A stretch of DNA of 64,000 bases from Amphiura filiformis (Eukaryota; Echinodermata; Ophiuroidea; Amphilepidida; Amphiuridae). Of this stretch, positions 1 through 12,563 are shown one piece after another; positions within the stretch are counted from its first letter, which is position 1, and each line of letters opens with the position of its first letter. Made by a program: the position numbers and the translations under genes. The notes beneath the pieces are model-generated. The model did not search any database. It saw only the letters and a program-made list of their open reading frames with translations, and was not told where the DNA came from. The stretch lies in the NCBI RefSeq assembly GCF_039555335.1, contig NC_092628.1, positions 67,770,292-67,834,291 of the forward strand, read 5' to 3'.

Positions 1-2023
1 CTGTGAAAACCCACTCAGTATTGCCTTAATTACTTCTGGTGAGAATCGAATGTGTAATTTCTTGAGTGCTGGAAGGACCATTGCACCATCAAAAAACTCA
101 CCACATAATGACATGTTGAAAATAGCCAGTTTGCTATGAGGTGACATGTTTGATATGAAATGTGATAACCGCTTTGCATCACATTTAGCATGATCAAATT
201 GCAACTTTGTGAGTGAGGCGATAGAGAAATGTTTTGTGACTAAAGTATCAAGAAATTCATTGACATCATGATACATATTATCTCCTAAACACAAACCTGA
301 CATTCCAGACAACGACAATGCACAAACCAACTCAGCATCCTTGTCTACATTTTTGAATGTACGGACTGTAACTTCCTCGACAGCATGCACCCATGAATGC
401 CCATGACTAGTTTTCCTATCAATTTTCTGCTCTTTCGAAACAATGTATAAATTCAGGATTTCTTGAAACTCTTTATAACCCCCTTGATCGGATCTTTCTA
501 AGCACACAGATTTGAGCAAAGGCTTCAACAGCATGTACAGCTCACTACACTGTCCTATTTCAGTATTATTTGATTCAGTTTCATAAAGCAGAAAAATAGG
601 TATTTGCAGGTAGATATTGTTATAAAAATTGACATATCCTGCAGTATCTTTCCATTTGCAATCATTGCATATACTTTGTACAACATGTGGCAAGATAACT
701 TCAGCAGCCTTGACACTCAACCCACAAGCAAACCGCAACAGATATTCCATCTCATCTATATTATCACCAGTCACTTGCATCAGATATTTTTTGAATGTCT
801 CCATTTCTGTATCAATCAACTTTGTCCAGTAATAAGCAGCACATATTTCCTGAAATGTTTTATGCAGGAAGGTAACATGATATGTCACATTAAGCTTATA
901 GCTCTTCTTTTCTTTGGTAACTACACCCAATGAACAAGCATCTTCTAGCGCTGCTTTCTCAAATTCATCTGATTGAAATACAAGCCTATCTTCAAACAAT
1001 CCTTCAATAGCTACATTCCCGATATGATCAAGCACCCTTTCACTCCAATTTTGAACACTTCGCACATCAAGCTCATCTGTTGCAGTTTTAGCAAATGTGT
1101 GTTTAGCCAAGTGTGTGATGACCTCTGTATGCAAGGCTGTGACAGTAGATGGAAGTTTTTCAGCATCTACCCAGAGTAAGCACAGCATGGAAAGGATGAT
1201 AGGTATGAATGAAAGATGATATAATGATGAAGCTCTTATACAAAGGAGAAATTTTCTAACCTTTTATCAACACCATCACTAACATCATAATCATTTGCTT
1301 CTTGGTGAAGCTTAAAGAACTTCCTTATATACTCTTTCACTCCAAATTGAGAAAAACCTGGAATATGTACTTGTAAATATGGGCCATAGTTTTGACAAAA
1401 TTTACCAACTTGATTTGATCTTGTGGTCACAATAACACATGCTTCAGCCAACCATTTACTACGCAACACATTACTGATATTTTTACACTGGTGAAAATAC
1501 TTGGAGGCCTCATCATATCCATCAAGCAAAATAACTACTTCACTAGCATTTGATTGGATGTATGCACGCAAACTCTCACCTGATACCTCTGGTAATAACT
1601 GGTCTTGTATGATACCTATTAAATCAGTGTTGGTATCAATTTCATTAATTGTGAGAGCAAACAGTAATTGGAACTTTGAAATAGGTGAGTTTTGTCTACC
1701 ACATGCCCAATCATATGCTAGCTTGGATATGGTTGAAGATTTGCCAGCACCAGGAACTCCCTTTACTAGAATACGTTTTACTAGTTCAGTTTCTTCCTTT
1801 CCAAGTTTTCTTTCAATACATACAATGTCACCAGCAGATTTCAATTCCCTTGATAGCACTCCAAATGGTTTCCTGTGTTCTTCGATGTGCAGGTTTACAA
1901 AGAGGTCTTCCATTTTGGCAAACTTTTCTGGCATACCAGGCAGCAGTGGTAGCTTACCTCTTGTTTCTAGATATTCTGCTTTCAGTTGTCTTCTCACAGA
2001 TCCCAAATTAAAATCAAGAATAT
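1..2023 (-). CDS. NLR gene, NACHT exon, unit A copy (3' part off window)
   Basis: NOD-like receptor ATPase exon, expected to act as a cytosolic immune sensor. It starts after a phase-1 acceptor (CAG at 2026-2024 on the minus strand). In order it encodes a linker with LPLLPGMP and KPFG, Walker A GVPGAGKSS (about 1763-1735), Walker B VVILLDGYDEAS (about 1545-1507), the sensor-like VTTRSN (about 1430), a winged-helix region with LCLLW and P-T-LY, and HKTFQEICAAYY (about 870-834). A leucine-rich stretch then stays open to base 1. A T-run at 1262-1265 is one base shorter than in unit B (4112-4116) and breaks the frame, with a stop at 1236. Beyond it the other frame stays open to the window edge. 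The change is a single homopolymer base, so it may be a sequencing error. The family call is secure; whether the gene works is uncertain. Confidence 0.85.
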
Positions 2024-2959
2024 CTGTAAAATGGACATAAAATGAAGATGCTACCTTAATAATCTTAATACTAATCACGGCGTGTCCGTCCGTCCGTCCC
2101 TGGCTCACTAACGCGTGCTCGCGGTGTGCTATCGCGTAGTTCACAGAGTACCAACAGGCGCGGTGCTAGCATCAGAAAGCATTACATTGTGGCTAATCGT
2201 GCAGGTGCATCTGATCGGATCAATAGGCCTATTTTCAACACACACGTGCAGAGGCCTATTACTCAGAACATGACTATTTCCGGGGTATTTTTTTTTTGGG
2301 GGGGGCTCATATGTGGTAGCAGGACAGGGCTTGGAAGAGGCGAACGATGGGTTTCCAGATTACGGCCAAGTAAGTGTCACATCTACAAAACTACTAAGTT
2401 GATTATTGTGTCAAATTGAGTCTTGATCATTGAGAGACGTATATCATAGTTAGTTTAAAAGGTCAGGGCAGGTAGGCCTATGGGTAACGGGTGTTGCGTA
2501 ATTAGAGAAAGTCCTATCATGAGAACCACCCAACCCGAGAACCGCGAAATCTAGTAATATATAAAGAGATGGAGCTCAGACAAACTGGCATTATAATAAA
2601 GGAGAGAAAAAATCAGAACCGTTTGGATTCGAACCAGCACACATCCACGATTACACATCGTTGAGTTCACCACCACAATAATATGAAAAGATTTCTTTTG
2701 AACAAAACAAAACCATTACTATTATCTATTAATGATTTCACCTATCCTGAAAAAGGTGAATACCATATTTTAAATGAAGAAACTTGAGAAATCAGGGGAA
2801 AATTTTTGAGTGCATGGACAGTAGGATTGCAAAGTATTTCTTTAAAAAAATGAGGAAGTGTCCCATTCCTGCTGACATTGATTGGTCCAGGGTATGGGAA
2901 ATGACTTGTTTCCATGACTTAAATACCTGTAAATCGGTTAACAATTTGTGGTCATTAAC
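2024..2959 (-). other. Intronic DNA upstream of NACHT exon A (end of unit A)
   Basis: No coding exon seen. It holds a short (GTCC)n run near 2085-2100, a T-run/G-run pair near 2287-2305 and a tRNA-like segment near 2612-2690. The whole stretch is repeated at 11634-12564 with about 99% identity by eye. In the tandem arrangement it separates the two NACHT exons, so it is also what follows the unit B exon on the minus strand. Confidence 0.7.
2612..2690 (-). repeat. tRNA-like segment (SINE head or tRNA pseudogene), unit A
   Basis: Read on the minus strand, this holds a good B-box (GGTTCGAATCC) preceded at tRNA-like distance by an A-box-like TGGTGAACTCAACG, and followed by a T-run that could stop Pol III. 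No convincing cloverleaf or anticodon could be assigned. The same segment recurs at about 12212-12290 through the tandem duplication. Confidence 0.35.
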
Positions 2960-4739
2960 ATGACATGTTGAAAATAGCCAGTTTGCTATGAGGTGACATG
3001 TTTGATATGAAATGTGATAACCGCTTTGCATCACATTTAGCATGATCAAATTGCAACTTTGTGAGTGAGGCGATAGAGAAATGTTTTGTGACTAAAGTAT
3101 CAAGAAATTCATTGACATCATGATACATATTATCTCCTAAACACAAACCTGACATTCCAGACAACGACAATGCACAAACCAACTCAGCATCCTTGTCTAC
3201 ATTTTTGAATGTACGGACTGTAACTTCCTCGACAGCATGCACCCATGAATGCCCATGACTAGTTTTCCTATCAATTTTCTGCTCTTTCAAACAATGTATA
3301 AATTCAGGATTTCTTGAAACTCTTTATAACCCCTTGATCGGATCTTTCTAAGCACACAGATTTGAGCAAAGGCTTCAACAGCATGTACAGCTCACTACAC
3401 TGTCCTATTTCAGTATTATTTGATTCAGTTTCATAAAGCAGAAAAATAGGTATTTGCAGGTAGATATTGTTATAAAAATTGACATATCCTGCAGTATCTT
3501 TCCATTTGCAATCATTGCATATAATTTGTACAACATGTGGCAAGATAACTTCAGCAGCCTTGACACTCAACCCACAAGCAAACCGCAACAGATATTCCAT
3601 CTCATCTATATTATCACCAGTCACTTGCATCAGATATTTTTTGAATGTCTCCATTTCTGTATCAATCAACTTTGTCCAGTAATAAGCAGCACATATTTCC
3701 TGAAATGTTTTATGCAGGAAGGTAACATGATATGTCACATTAAGCTTATAGCTCTTCTTTTCTTTGGTAACTACACCCAATGAACAAGCATCTTCTAGCG
3801 CTGCTTTCTCAAATTCATCTGATTGAAATACAAGCCTATCTTCAAACAATCCTTCAATAGCTACATTCCCGATATGATCAAGCACCCTTTCACTCCAATT
3901 TTGAACACTTCGCACATCAAGCTCATCTGTTGCAGTTTTAGCAAATGTGTGTTTAGCCAAGTGTGTGATGACCTCTTTATACAAGGCTGTGACAGTAGAT
4001 GGAAGTTTTTCATCATCTACCCAGAGTAAGCACAGCATGGAAAGGATGATAGGTATGAATGAAAGCTGATATAATGATGAAGCTCTTATACAAAGGAGAA
4101 ATTTTCTAACCTTTTTATCAACACCATCACTAACATCATAATCATTTGCTTCTTGGTGAAGCTTAAAGAACTTCCTTATATACTCTTTCACTCCAAATTG
4201 AGAAAAACCTGGAATATGTACTTGTAAATATGGGCCATAGTTTTGACAAAATTTACCAACTTGATTTGATCTTGTGGTCACAATAACACATGCTTCAGCC
4301 AACCATTTACTACGCAACACATTACTGATATTCTTACACTGGTGAAAATACTTGGAGGCCTCATCATATCCATCAAGCAAAATAACTACTTCACTAGCAT
4401 TTGATTGGATGTATGCACGCAAACTCTCACCTGATACCTCTGGTAATAACTGGTCTTGTATGATACCTATTAAATCAGTGTTGGTATCAATTTCATTAAT
4501 TGTGAGAGCAAACAGTAATTGGAACTTTGAAATAGGTGAGTTTTGTCTACCACATGCCCAATCATATGCTAGCTTGGATATGGTTGAAGATTTGCCAGCA
4601 CCAGGAACTCCCTTTACTAGAATACGTTTTACTAGTTCAGTTTCTTCCTTTCCAAGTTTTCTTTCAATACATACAATGTCACCAGCAGATTTCAATTCCC
4701 TTGATAGCACTCCAAATGGTTTCCTGTGTTCTTCGATGT
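2955..4739 (-). pseudogene. NLR NACHT exon, unit B copy, distal part
   Basis: Near-identical copy of the unit A NACHT exon, from just after the LTR insertion point to the tandem-duplication junction. It keeps Walker A, Walker B, the winged-helix region and HKTFQEICAAYY in one frame of 468 codons (4710-3304). A C-run at 3330-3333 is one base shorter than in unit A (479-483) and ends that frame at 3304. The correct frame resumes further on and ends at a stop at 2955, created where the duplication joins exon sequence to intron sequence. It therefore lacks the leucine-rich part that unit A continues into. With the LTR element inside its 5' part and this truncation, it is almost certainly non-functional as a full NLR. 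Confidence 0.8.
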
Positions 4740-4873
4740 TGTAGTATATTGGAATACGCCCATCCCTACTTATTATAATACGGACCTGATATCGCCCAGG
4801 ACGTTGCCTTCGACCTTTTGATAATCACTGGACTCTATACCATTCTGGTAAGTCCCACCTTAAATACATAATA
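4740..4873 (+). repeat. 5' LTR (134 bp)
   Basis: Begins TGTAGTATATTGG and ends at ATACATAATA. It matches the 3' LTR over its full length apart from about three positions. It directly follows the GATGT target duplication. Confidence 0.93.
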
Positions 4874-4874
4874 T

Positions 4875-4884
4875 TGGCGACGAG
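4875..4884 (+). other. Primer-binding-site candidate of the LTR element
   Basis: TGGCGACGAG lies two bases inside the 5' LTR, the usual place for tRNA primer pairing. The priming tRNA was not identified. Confidence 0.55.
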
Positions 4885-5099
4885 AATCATTTTTATGGAA
4901 CCTACAGCAAAGTTTCAGGTGACGGAACTGTTATAGCACCTACGGATAACTTGGCTAACGACGACGGACATTTTGGGACTTTAAAACAGTGATTTACGAT
5001 CGCGAACTTTTGACTCATGAGCAGACGACCTACACGTAACTGCGAATTTTGCACCGAAGAGTTTAAGCTTACCAATCGACGATCCACTCGACAATCGCG

Positions 5100-6590
5100 A
5101 TGTCACGAAGGCCAATTTTTGAGGAGTTTAATGATCAGGATGGCGACATTGAGTGTTATTTGGATAGATTATCGCAATATTTTATCGCTATGGATATTGC
5201 TGACACGGATGATAAGATGCCAAAAGGAGAGCAATACTCCTGAGTAGCGTTGGAAATAATGTCTACAAAACCTTACGGGATGTCAGCTACCCAGATCCGC
5301 CTCACGGTAAGACCTACAAGGAATTAGCAGACCTGTTAAAGAAGCATTATAGACCACAACGTTCAGTAGTAGCAGAAAGATTTAGATACAGATCGTGTAA
5401 ACAACAACCTGGTCAATCTATCAGTGATTATGCTACCAACTTGAAGAAATTAATTGCTTCATGTGAGTTTCAAGGAGATCAGTTGGAGCAGAATTTAAGA
5501 GATCAGTTCATTTGTGGTTTAAGATCTGAAGATACGATAGAGAAATTGTTGGGTCCTCAAGCAAAGGATTATAATTTTGCTCAAGCGGTAGACATGGCAA
5601 TAGCTGAAGAAGAGGCAACGAAGAATGTTAAGGATATCAGCGGTAAAACGCCATCAACGGTAAACAAAATAGGGCATGGACGTGGTAACAACAGAAGTTC
5701 TGGAAGTGGACGGGGGAGATTTAGACCCAAATTTGGTCAACGGAAGTCAACCAACACGGACGGCAGACCTAACGACAATGGGAAACGCAAGTGTTACAGG
5801 TGTGGCTTAACTAATCATTCCCCAAATGAATGCAAGTACAAGAACTTTACATGTTACAAATGTAATCGAGTAGGACATTTGAAATCAGAATGTCATGCAA
5901 CGTCAAGCTATCATGCAAAACAAAACACAGTACGCTACGTAACAGAAGACGATGAACAATTTGAAGATTTTCGTGACACTACTTTCACCATTACGACTAC
6001 AGACGATAGTGACGACAAACGAGACGATACGCATGATGACGACAAACGAGATAACGCGCAAGACAGTGTAAATTACACATCGTCAAAACCAGTATTCCTA
6101 CCAGTGGAAATTGAAGGAGTGAAATTACAGATGGAGTTGGACACGGGAGCAGGACCGTCGATGGTCAACATCAAGGATTATCTGAAACATTTCAGCAATT
6201 TTCCATTGAAACCAGTGTCTCGTCCACTACATGCTTATGCCGGTACACCTTTGAACTTGGCAGGTGAGATCAATGTTGATGTAAAGTACCAAGATCAACA
6301 CGCAGGATTACTTCGATTAGTTGTTGTAGATGCAGACAGCTATGCACCACCATTATTTGGTAGAGATTGGCTAGCGGAGATGATCTTGGACTGGCATAAT
6401 TTGTTTCCACAACAAGGTCAATACAGTGTCAAGAGTTCATGCACGGTGCCTGAATTGAAGCAGAAATATAGTGAGGTATTTCAACCAGGATTGGGTACAG
6501 TGAAAGGTATGAAAGCAACACTTCATGTGAAGGAAAACGCAGTTCCAGTATTTCACAAAGCACGACCGCACCGCACGCCCTACGTCCAGC
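5100..6590 (+). mobile_element. LTR element: gag and protease region
   Basis: The gag-like product is followed by two CCHC zinc knuckles (CYRCGLTNHSPNEC and CYKCNRVGHLKSEC) preceded by a Gly/Arg-rich patch. Next come an acidic spacer and an aspartic-protease core with ELDTGAG. This is the usual capsid, nucleocapsid and protease order of Ty3/Gypsy elements. It is treated as fossil sequence. Confidence 0.9.
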
Positions 6591-6599
6591 GGTAGATAG

Positions 6600-9180
6600 A
6601 GAATTACAGAGAATGCAAGATGAAGGTATTATCGTTCCTGTAGATTTTAGTGAATGGCGACACCCTGGTTTGCATACCAAAGCAAGACGGAATGGTGAGA
6701 TTATGTGGAGATTATAAAGAAGCGTCAACCAAGCGATACATACAGGCAATTTCCAATGCCGACGCCAGAAGAAGTATTCAGCAAGATGGCGGGAGGTGAG
6801 AAATTTACCAAAATTGACTTGAAATGTGCTTATCAACAGATGTTGTTAGATGACAAATCTCAAGAATTGGTGATAATATCCACATGGAAGGGATTATTCC
6901 GCTATACACGGTTACCATTTGGAATTTCCTCGAGTCCAGCCATTTGGCAACGATTCATGGATCAAGCTTTGGCAGGATTGGATTTCACATGTGCCATCAT
7001 GGATGACATTTTAGTATCAGGAAGAAACGACGAAGAACATCTTCACAATCTGGAGAAAGTACTTCAACGACTGCAGAAGTATGGACTACGAGTAAAACCA
7101 GAGAAGTGCAAGTTCATGGAACAGCAAGTGGAGTACATGGGTAGAAGAATCTCAGCTCAAGGAATTCAACCTACGGATCACAAGATCAAAGCTATCAAGG
7201 GCGCACCACAACCGCAGAATGTTACGGAAGTGCGATCATTTCTAGGCATGGTGAATTTTCAAGCTCAATTCGTACCTCATCTGTCTACGGTGATACATCC
7301 ACTGAATGAACTGTTATGTGATAAACCATGGAACTGGACAGACGCTTGCACAACAGCTTTTGAGACAGTCAAGAACATATTGACATCTGAAAAGATACTG
7401 ACACACTACGACCCACGATTGCCGTTAGAGTTGGCAGCGGACGCTTCACCATACGGTGTTGGAGCGGTGATCATGCATGTTTACGAAGATGGATCACGAA
7501 GACCTATCGCATATGCATCACGAAGTCTGGACAAGCATGAGAAGGGTTACGCTCAACTCGACAAAGAAGCCTTGGCAATTATGTTTGGACTCAAGAAGTT
7601 CAGAATGTACCTTTACGGAAGAAAGTTCACAATTCTGACGGACCACAAGCCTTTGGAGCGAATACTAGGACCAAAGACCGGTATACCAACATTAGCTGCA
7701 CAACGTCTGCAACGATGGGCTATTACGCTTTCAGCATTCACATATGACATCAAGTACATCCCAGCAAAGCAGAACACGCTAGCAGACGACTTGTCACGTC
7801 TACCATTACCAGTGATAGAGAAAGAAGAAGACGCAATCTTCAGAGTAGAAGACAAGATGTTGGAGAATTTACCAATAACGAGCAAGGAGATCCAGAAGCG
7901 CAACACTCACGTGATCCAGTACTGTCAAGAGTACTAGAGTTTACTAGAACTGGATGGCCACAGGAAGTAGACGATTTACGTTTGAAACCCTACTTCAATC
8001 GCAAATACAAGCTCTCAGTAGAACAAGACTGCATATTATGGGGCCTAAGAGTGATTGTTCCAGCAAAGTATCAACAAGATATACTGCAAGAGTTACACAC
8101 AGCGCACCCAGGTATGGTTCGAATGAAGGAGAGTGCACGCAGTTGGGTTTGGTGGCCAAACATGGACAACGAAATTGAAGAGACGGTCAAACTGTGTTCT
8201 AGTTGTCAACAAGTGAAAAACAAGCCAGCAACAGCACCTTTGATGCCCTGGATGTGGCCTGGAGCACCATGGCAACGAGTCCATATAGATTTCGCTGAGA
8301 AAGATGGACAAAATTTCCTAGTCATTACAGATGCATACTCAAAATGGCCAGAAGTTATACTAATGAAGAGTACGACAGCACAAGCGACAGTTAACGTGCT
8401 ACAAGAATTATTCACGAGATATGGGTTACCACTTCAAATCGTAAGCGACAACGGTCCGCAATTCAGGAGCGAAGAATATCAAAACTTCCTGAAGAAACAA
8501 GGAGTAAAAAGTATAAGAGTATCACCATATCAACCCTCGAGCAACGGAGCAGCTGAACGGATGGTACAAACATTCAAAAAAGGTATCAGCGCATCTACTG
8601 CGAATATGCACCAAAGATGGAACAGCTTATTAATGACATACAGATCTACCAAACACGCAACAACAGGATGCAGTCCAGCGAAGCTGTTTATTGACGAGAA
8701 ATCCGAACACGACTATCGCTAGTTCGGTCCAAATCTGCAAGAACGAAGTCATCAGTAAACAAGCAATGCAGAAAGACCATTATGACATGCACAGCAAATA
8801 CAGAGAATTCTTTCCTGGTGAGACAGTGCTGGTGAAAGATTGTAGAAAGGAGCAAACATGGTGGCCTGGTACCATTGCAGAGCGGTCAGCGCCTAAGTCA
8901 TTACATTGTGACGCTTACGGATGGAAGAGTATGGAAACGACATGTAGATCACTTACGGAGAGGAGATGTGATGCCATCGCGACAGGCTACTCAAAGCAAT
9001 TTGCTACCAGCTACAGAGAGTAATTTGCCACTAACGCCGTTTCAAAGATCAGCTCCAAGGGAATGGACTCCAAGAGAAATAAGTCAAAATCTTCCGACTC
9101 CAAGTGAAAGCACTAGTGACAAGACACCGGTAGATGTTCCAAGTCCAGCGATAGGATCTCGCGGAACTGTTCCGGAAGCA
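6600..9180 (+). mobile_element. LTR element: RT, RNase H and integrase region, first copy
   Basis: Reverse transcriptase motifs include KIDLKCAYQQ, LPFGISSSP and an MDD catalytic box. RNase H has AADASPYGVGAV and LTDHKPLE. Integrase has the HH-CC zinc region (HPGM...CSSC), IVSDNGPQF and NGAAERMVQ. A basic, proline-rich tail follows. The family is clear and the copy is broken. Confidence 0.9.
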
Positions 9181-11073
9181 GTCTACGGTGATACATCCAC
9201 TGAATGAACTGTTATGTGATAAACCATGGAACTGGACAGACGCTTGCACAACAGCTTTTGAGACAGTCAAGAACATATTGACATCTGAAAAGATACTGAC
9301 ACACTACGACCCACGATTGCCGTTAGAGTTGGCAGCGGACGCTTCACCATACGGTGTTGGAGCGGTGATCATGCATGTTTACGAAGATGTATCGCGAACA
9401 CCGATCGCATATGCATCACGAAGTCTGGACAAGCATGAGAAGGGTTACGCTCAACTCGACAAAGAAGCCTTGGCAATTATGTTTGGACTCAAGAAGTTCA
9501 GAATGTACCTTTACGGAAGAAAGTTCACAATTCTGACGGACCACAAGCCTTTGGAACGAATACTAGGACCAAAGACCGGTATACCAACATTAGCTGCACA
9601 ACGTCTGCAACGATGGGCTATTACGCTTTCAGCATTCACATATGACATCAAGTACATCCCAGCAAAGCAGAACACGCTAGCAGACGCCTTGTCACGTCTA
9701 CCATTACCAGTGATAGAGAAAGAAGAAGCGCAATCTTCAGAGTAGAAGACAAGATGTTGGAGAATTTACCAATAACGAGCAAGGAGATCCAGAACGCAAC
9801 ACTACGTGATCCAGTACTGTCAAGAGTACTAGAGTTTACTAGAACTGGATGGCCACAGGAAGTAGACGATTTACGTTTGAAACCCTACTTCAATCGCAAA
9901 TACGAGCTCTCAGTAGAACAAGACTGCATATTATGGGGCCTAAGAGTGATTGTTCCAGCAAAGTATCAACAAGATATACTGCAAGAGTTACACACAGCGC
10001 ACCCAGGTATGGTTCGAATGAAGGAGAGTGCACGCAGTTGGGTTTGGTGGCCAAACATGGACAACGAAATTGAAGAGACGGTCAAACTGTGTTCTAGTTG
10101 TCAACAAGTGAAAAACAAGCCAGCAACAGCACCTTTGATGCCCTGGATGTGGCCTGGAGCACCATGGCAACGAGTCCATATAGATTTAGCTGAGAAAGAT
10201 GGACAAAATTTCCTAGTCATTACAGATGCATACTCAAAATGGCCAGAAGTTATACTAATGAAGAGTACGACAGCACAAGCGACAGTTAACGTGCTACGAG
10301 AATTATTCACGAGATATGGGTTACCACTTCAAATCGTAGCGACAACGGTCCGCAATTCAGGAGCGAAGAATATCAAAACTTCCTGAAGAAACAAGGAGTA
10401 AAAAGTATAAGAGTATCACCATATCAACCCTCGAGCAACGGAGCAGCTGAACGAATGGTACAATCATTCAAGAAAGGTATCAGCGCAGCTACAGGGAATA
10501 TACAACAAAGATTGGACAACTTCTTAATGACATACAGATCTACCAAACACGCAACAACAGGATGCAGTCCAGCGAAGCTGTTTATTGACGAGAAACCGAA
10601 CACGACTATCGCTAGTTAGGTCCAAATCTGCAAGAACGAGTCATCAGTAAACAAGCAATGCAGAAAGACCATTATGACATGCACAGCAAATACAGAGAAT
10701 TCTTTCCTGGTGAGACAGTGCTGGTGAAAGATTGTAGAAAGGAGCAAACATGGTGGCCTGGTACCATTGCAGAGCGGTCAGCGCCTAAGTCGTACATTGT
10801 GACGCTTACGGATGGAAGAGTATGGAAACGACATGTAGATCACTTACGGAGAGGAGATGTGATGCCATCGCGACAGGCTACTCAAAGCAATTTGCTACCA
10901 GCTACAGAGAGTAATTTGCCACTAACGCCGTTTCAAAGATCAACTCCAAGGGAATGGACTCCAAGAGAAATAAGTCAAAATCTTCCGACTCCAAGTGAAA
11001 GCACTAGTGACAAGACACCGGTAGATGTTCCAAGTCCAGCGATAGGATCTCGCGGAACTGTTCCGGAAGCAGC
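9181..11073 (+). mobile_element. LTR element: internal duplicate of RNase H-integrase-tail block
   Basis: At 9181 the element jumps back to sequence equivalent to 7284 and repeats about 1.89 kb up to the tail, at roughly 97% identity by eye. The rest of the element then continues to the 3' LTR. Clustered differences, for example in the late integrase region, suggest the second block came from a different element copy, by template switching or recombination, rather than a simple copy of the first. Confidence 0.88.
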
Positions 11074-11348
11074 AGCTCAAAGAAATGCACGTCCAAGTCC
11101 ATCGTCAGTGCCACGTCGCTCGCAGAGGAATGCACGACCTCCGCGGAGACTAATTGAGGAGCTGTAACAAGGTCACAGAAGAACTATGTATTATACGTTA
11201 CGTTTTAAAAGTTGAGTTAGCCAAGTTACGCGTTTCAAGAACATTGTTCTACAAGTTTGGAGTTGAAGTTATAAACTGTTTGTGTTACATTACAAGTTAT
11301 AAGAATTTATGAACTTTGCTACATACAGCAATTACCACGGATCAAGCT

Positions 11349-11361
11349 AAGAAAGGAGGAG
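11349..11361 (+). other. Polypurine tract of the LTR element
   Basis: AAGAAAGGAGGAG sits immediately before the 3' LTR, where plus-strand DNA synthesis is primed in this family. Confidence 0.8.
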
Positions 11362-11493
11362 TGTAGTATATTGAACACGCCCATCCTACTTATTATAATA
11401 CGGACCTGATATCGCCCAGGACGTTGCCTTCGACCTTTTGATAATCACTGGACTCTATACCATTCTGGTAAGTCCCACCTTAAATACATAATA
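11362..11493 (+). repeat. 3' LTR (132 bp)
   Basis: Direct repeat of the 5' LTR, ending at ATACATAATA and followed by the second GATGT target duplication, after which the NLR exon resumes. Confidence 0.93.
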
Positions 11494-11498
11494 GATGT

Positions 11499-11633
11499 GC
11501 AGGTTTACAAAGAGGTCTTCCATCTTGGCAAACTTTTCTGGCATACCAGGCAGCAGTGGTAGCTTACCTCTTGTTTCTAGATATTCTGCTTTCAGTTGTC
11601 TTCTCACAGATCCCAAATTAAAATCAAGAATAT
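11499..11633 (-). pseudogene. NLR NACHT exon, unit B copy, 5' part beyond the LTR element
   Basis: First 135 bases of the unit B NACHT exon, cut off from the rest by the retrotransposon. It encodes the linker DILDFNLGSVRRQLK...LPLLPGMPEKF...LFVNLHI. The phase-1 acceptor (tattttacag type) is at 11635-11634, the same as in unit A. Splicing from exon 2 to this acceptor would run straight into retroelement sequence. Confidence 0.8.
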
Positions 11634-12563
11634 CTGTAAAATGGACATAAAATGAAGATGCTACCTTAATAATCTTAATACTAATCACGGCGTGTCCGTC
11701 CGTCCGTCCCTGGCTCACTAACGCGTGCTCGCGGTGTGCTATCGCGTAGTTCACAGAGTACCAACAGGCGCGGTGCTAGCATCAGAAAGCATTACATTGT
11801 GGCTAATCGTGCAGGTGCATCTGATCGGATCAATAGGCCTATTTTCAACACACACGTGCAGAGGCCTATTACTCAGAACATGACTATTTCCGGGGTATTT
11901 TTTTTGGGGGGGCTCCTATGTGGTAGCAGGACAGGGCTTGGAAGAGGCGAACGATGGGTTTCAGATTACGGCCAAGTAAGTGTCACATCTACAAAACTAC
12001 TAAGTTGATTATTGTGTCAAATTGAGTCTTCATCATTGAGAGACGGATATCATAGTTAGTTTAAAAGGTCAGGGCAGGTAGGCCTATGGGTAACGGGTGT
12101 TGCGTAATTAGAGAAAGTCCTATCATGAGAACCACCCAACCCGAGAACCGCGAAATCTAGTAATATATAAAGAGATATAGCTCAGACAAACTGGCATTAT
12201 AATAAAGGAGAGAAAAAATCAGAACCGTTTGGATTCGAACCAGCACACATCCACGATTACACATCGTTGAGTTCACCACCACAATAATATGAAAAGATTT
12301 CTTTTGAACAAAACAAAACCATTACTATTATCTATTAATGATTTCACCTATCCTGAAAAAGGTGAATACCATATTTTAAATGAAGAAACTTGAGAAATCA
12401 GGGGAAAATTTTGAGTGCATGGACAGTAGGATTGCAAAGTATTTCTTTAAAAAAATGAGGAAGTGTCCCATTCCTGCTGACATTGATTGGTCCAGGGTAT
12501 GGGAAATGACTTGTTTCCATGACTTAAATACCTGTAAATCGGTTAACAATTTGTGGTCATTAA
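11634..12563 (-). other. NLR intron segment, unit B
   Basis: Copy of the unit A intron stretch, with no exon seen. It lies between NLR exon 2 and the interrupted unit B NACHT exon. Confidence 0.7.
12212..12290 (-). repeat. tRNA-like segment, unit B copy
   Basis: Second copy of the B-box-bearing segment at 2612-2690, present because the whole intron segment is duplicated. Confidence 0.35.

Larger units (their letters stand above)
108..2959. repeat. Tandem duplication, unit A (2852 bp)
   Basis: Unit A covers most of the NACHT exon plus 936 bp of upstream intron. The same sequence follows directly from 2960. The junction at 2959/2960 joins the intron end (cattaac) to exon-internal sequence (atgacatg) with no visible shared bases. 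Flanks left of 108 and right of 12564 are single copy. The units differ at roughly ten to twenty positions, several of them homopolymer lengths, so the event is recent or the copies are allelic in origin. Confidence 0.9.
4740..11493 (+). mobile_element. Ty3/Gypsy LTR retrotransposon (Mag/SURL-like), broken
   Basis: An LTR element inserted inside the unit B NACHT exon, opposite to the gene. It has short direct LTRs, a GATGT target duplication on both sides (4735-4739, 11494-11498), a primer-binding-like TGGCGACGAG just inside the 5' LTR and a purine tract just before the 3' LTR. Domain order gag, protease, reverse transcriptase, RNase H, integrase is that of Ty3/Gypsy. The very short LTRs and two-knuckle gag suggest the Mag/SURL branch (inference). 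The LTRs differ at about three positions in about 133, so the insertion is young. The element is broken: several interruptions of its reading frames plus a 1.9-kb internal duplication. No envelope-like region was seen. Confidence 0.95.

Noticed and set aside
1501-2040. Plus-strand open frames of 108-179 codons over the NACHT exon
   Set aside because: They lie opposite the NACHT frame, show no family features and are duplicated only because the exon is duplicated.
7613-10310. Minus-strand frames within the retrotransposon
   Set aside because: They are antisense to strongly conserved RT, RNase H and integrase motifs and repeat with the internal duplication.
4740-11493. Endogenous retrovirus with envelope
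   Set aside because: No envelope-like region was seen after integrase; structure and motifs fit a Ty3/Gypsy retrotransposon.
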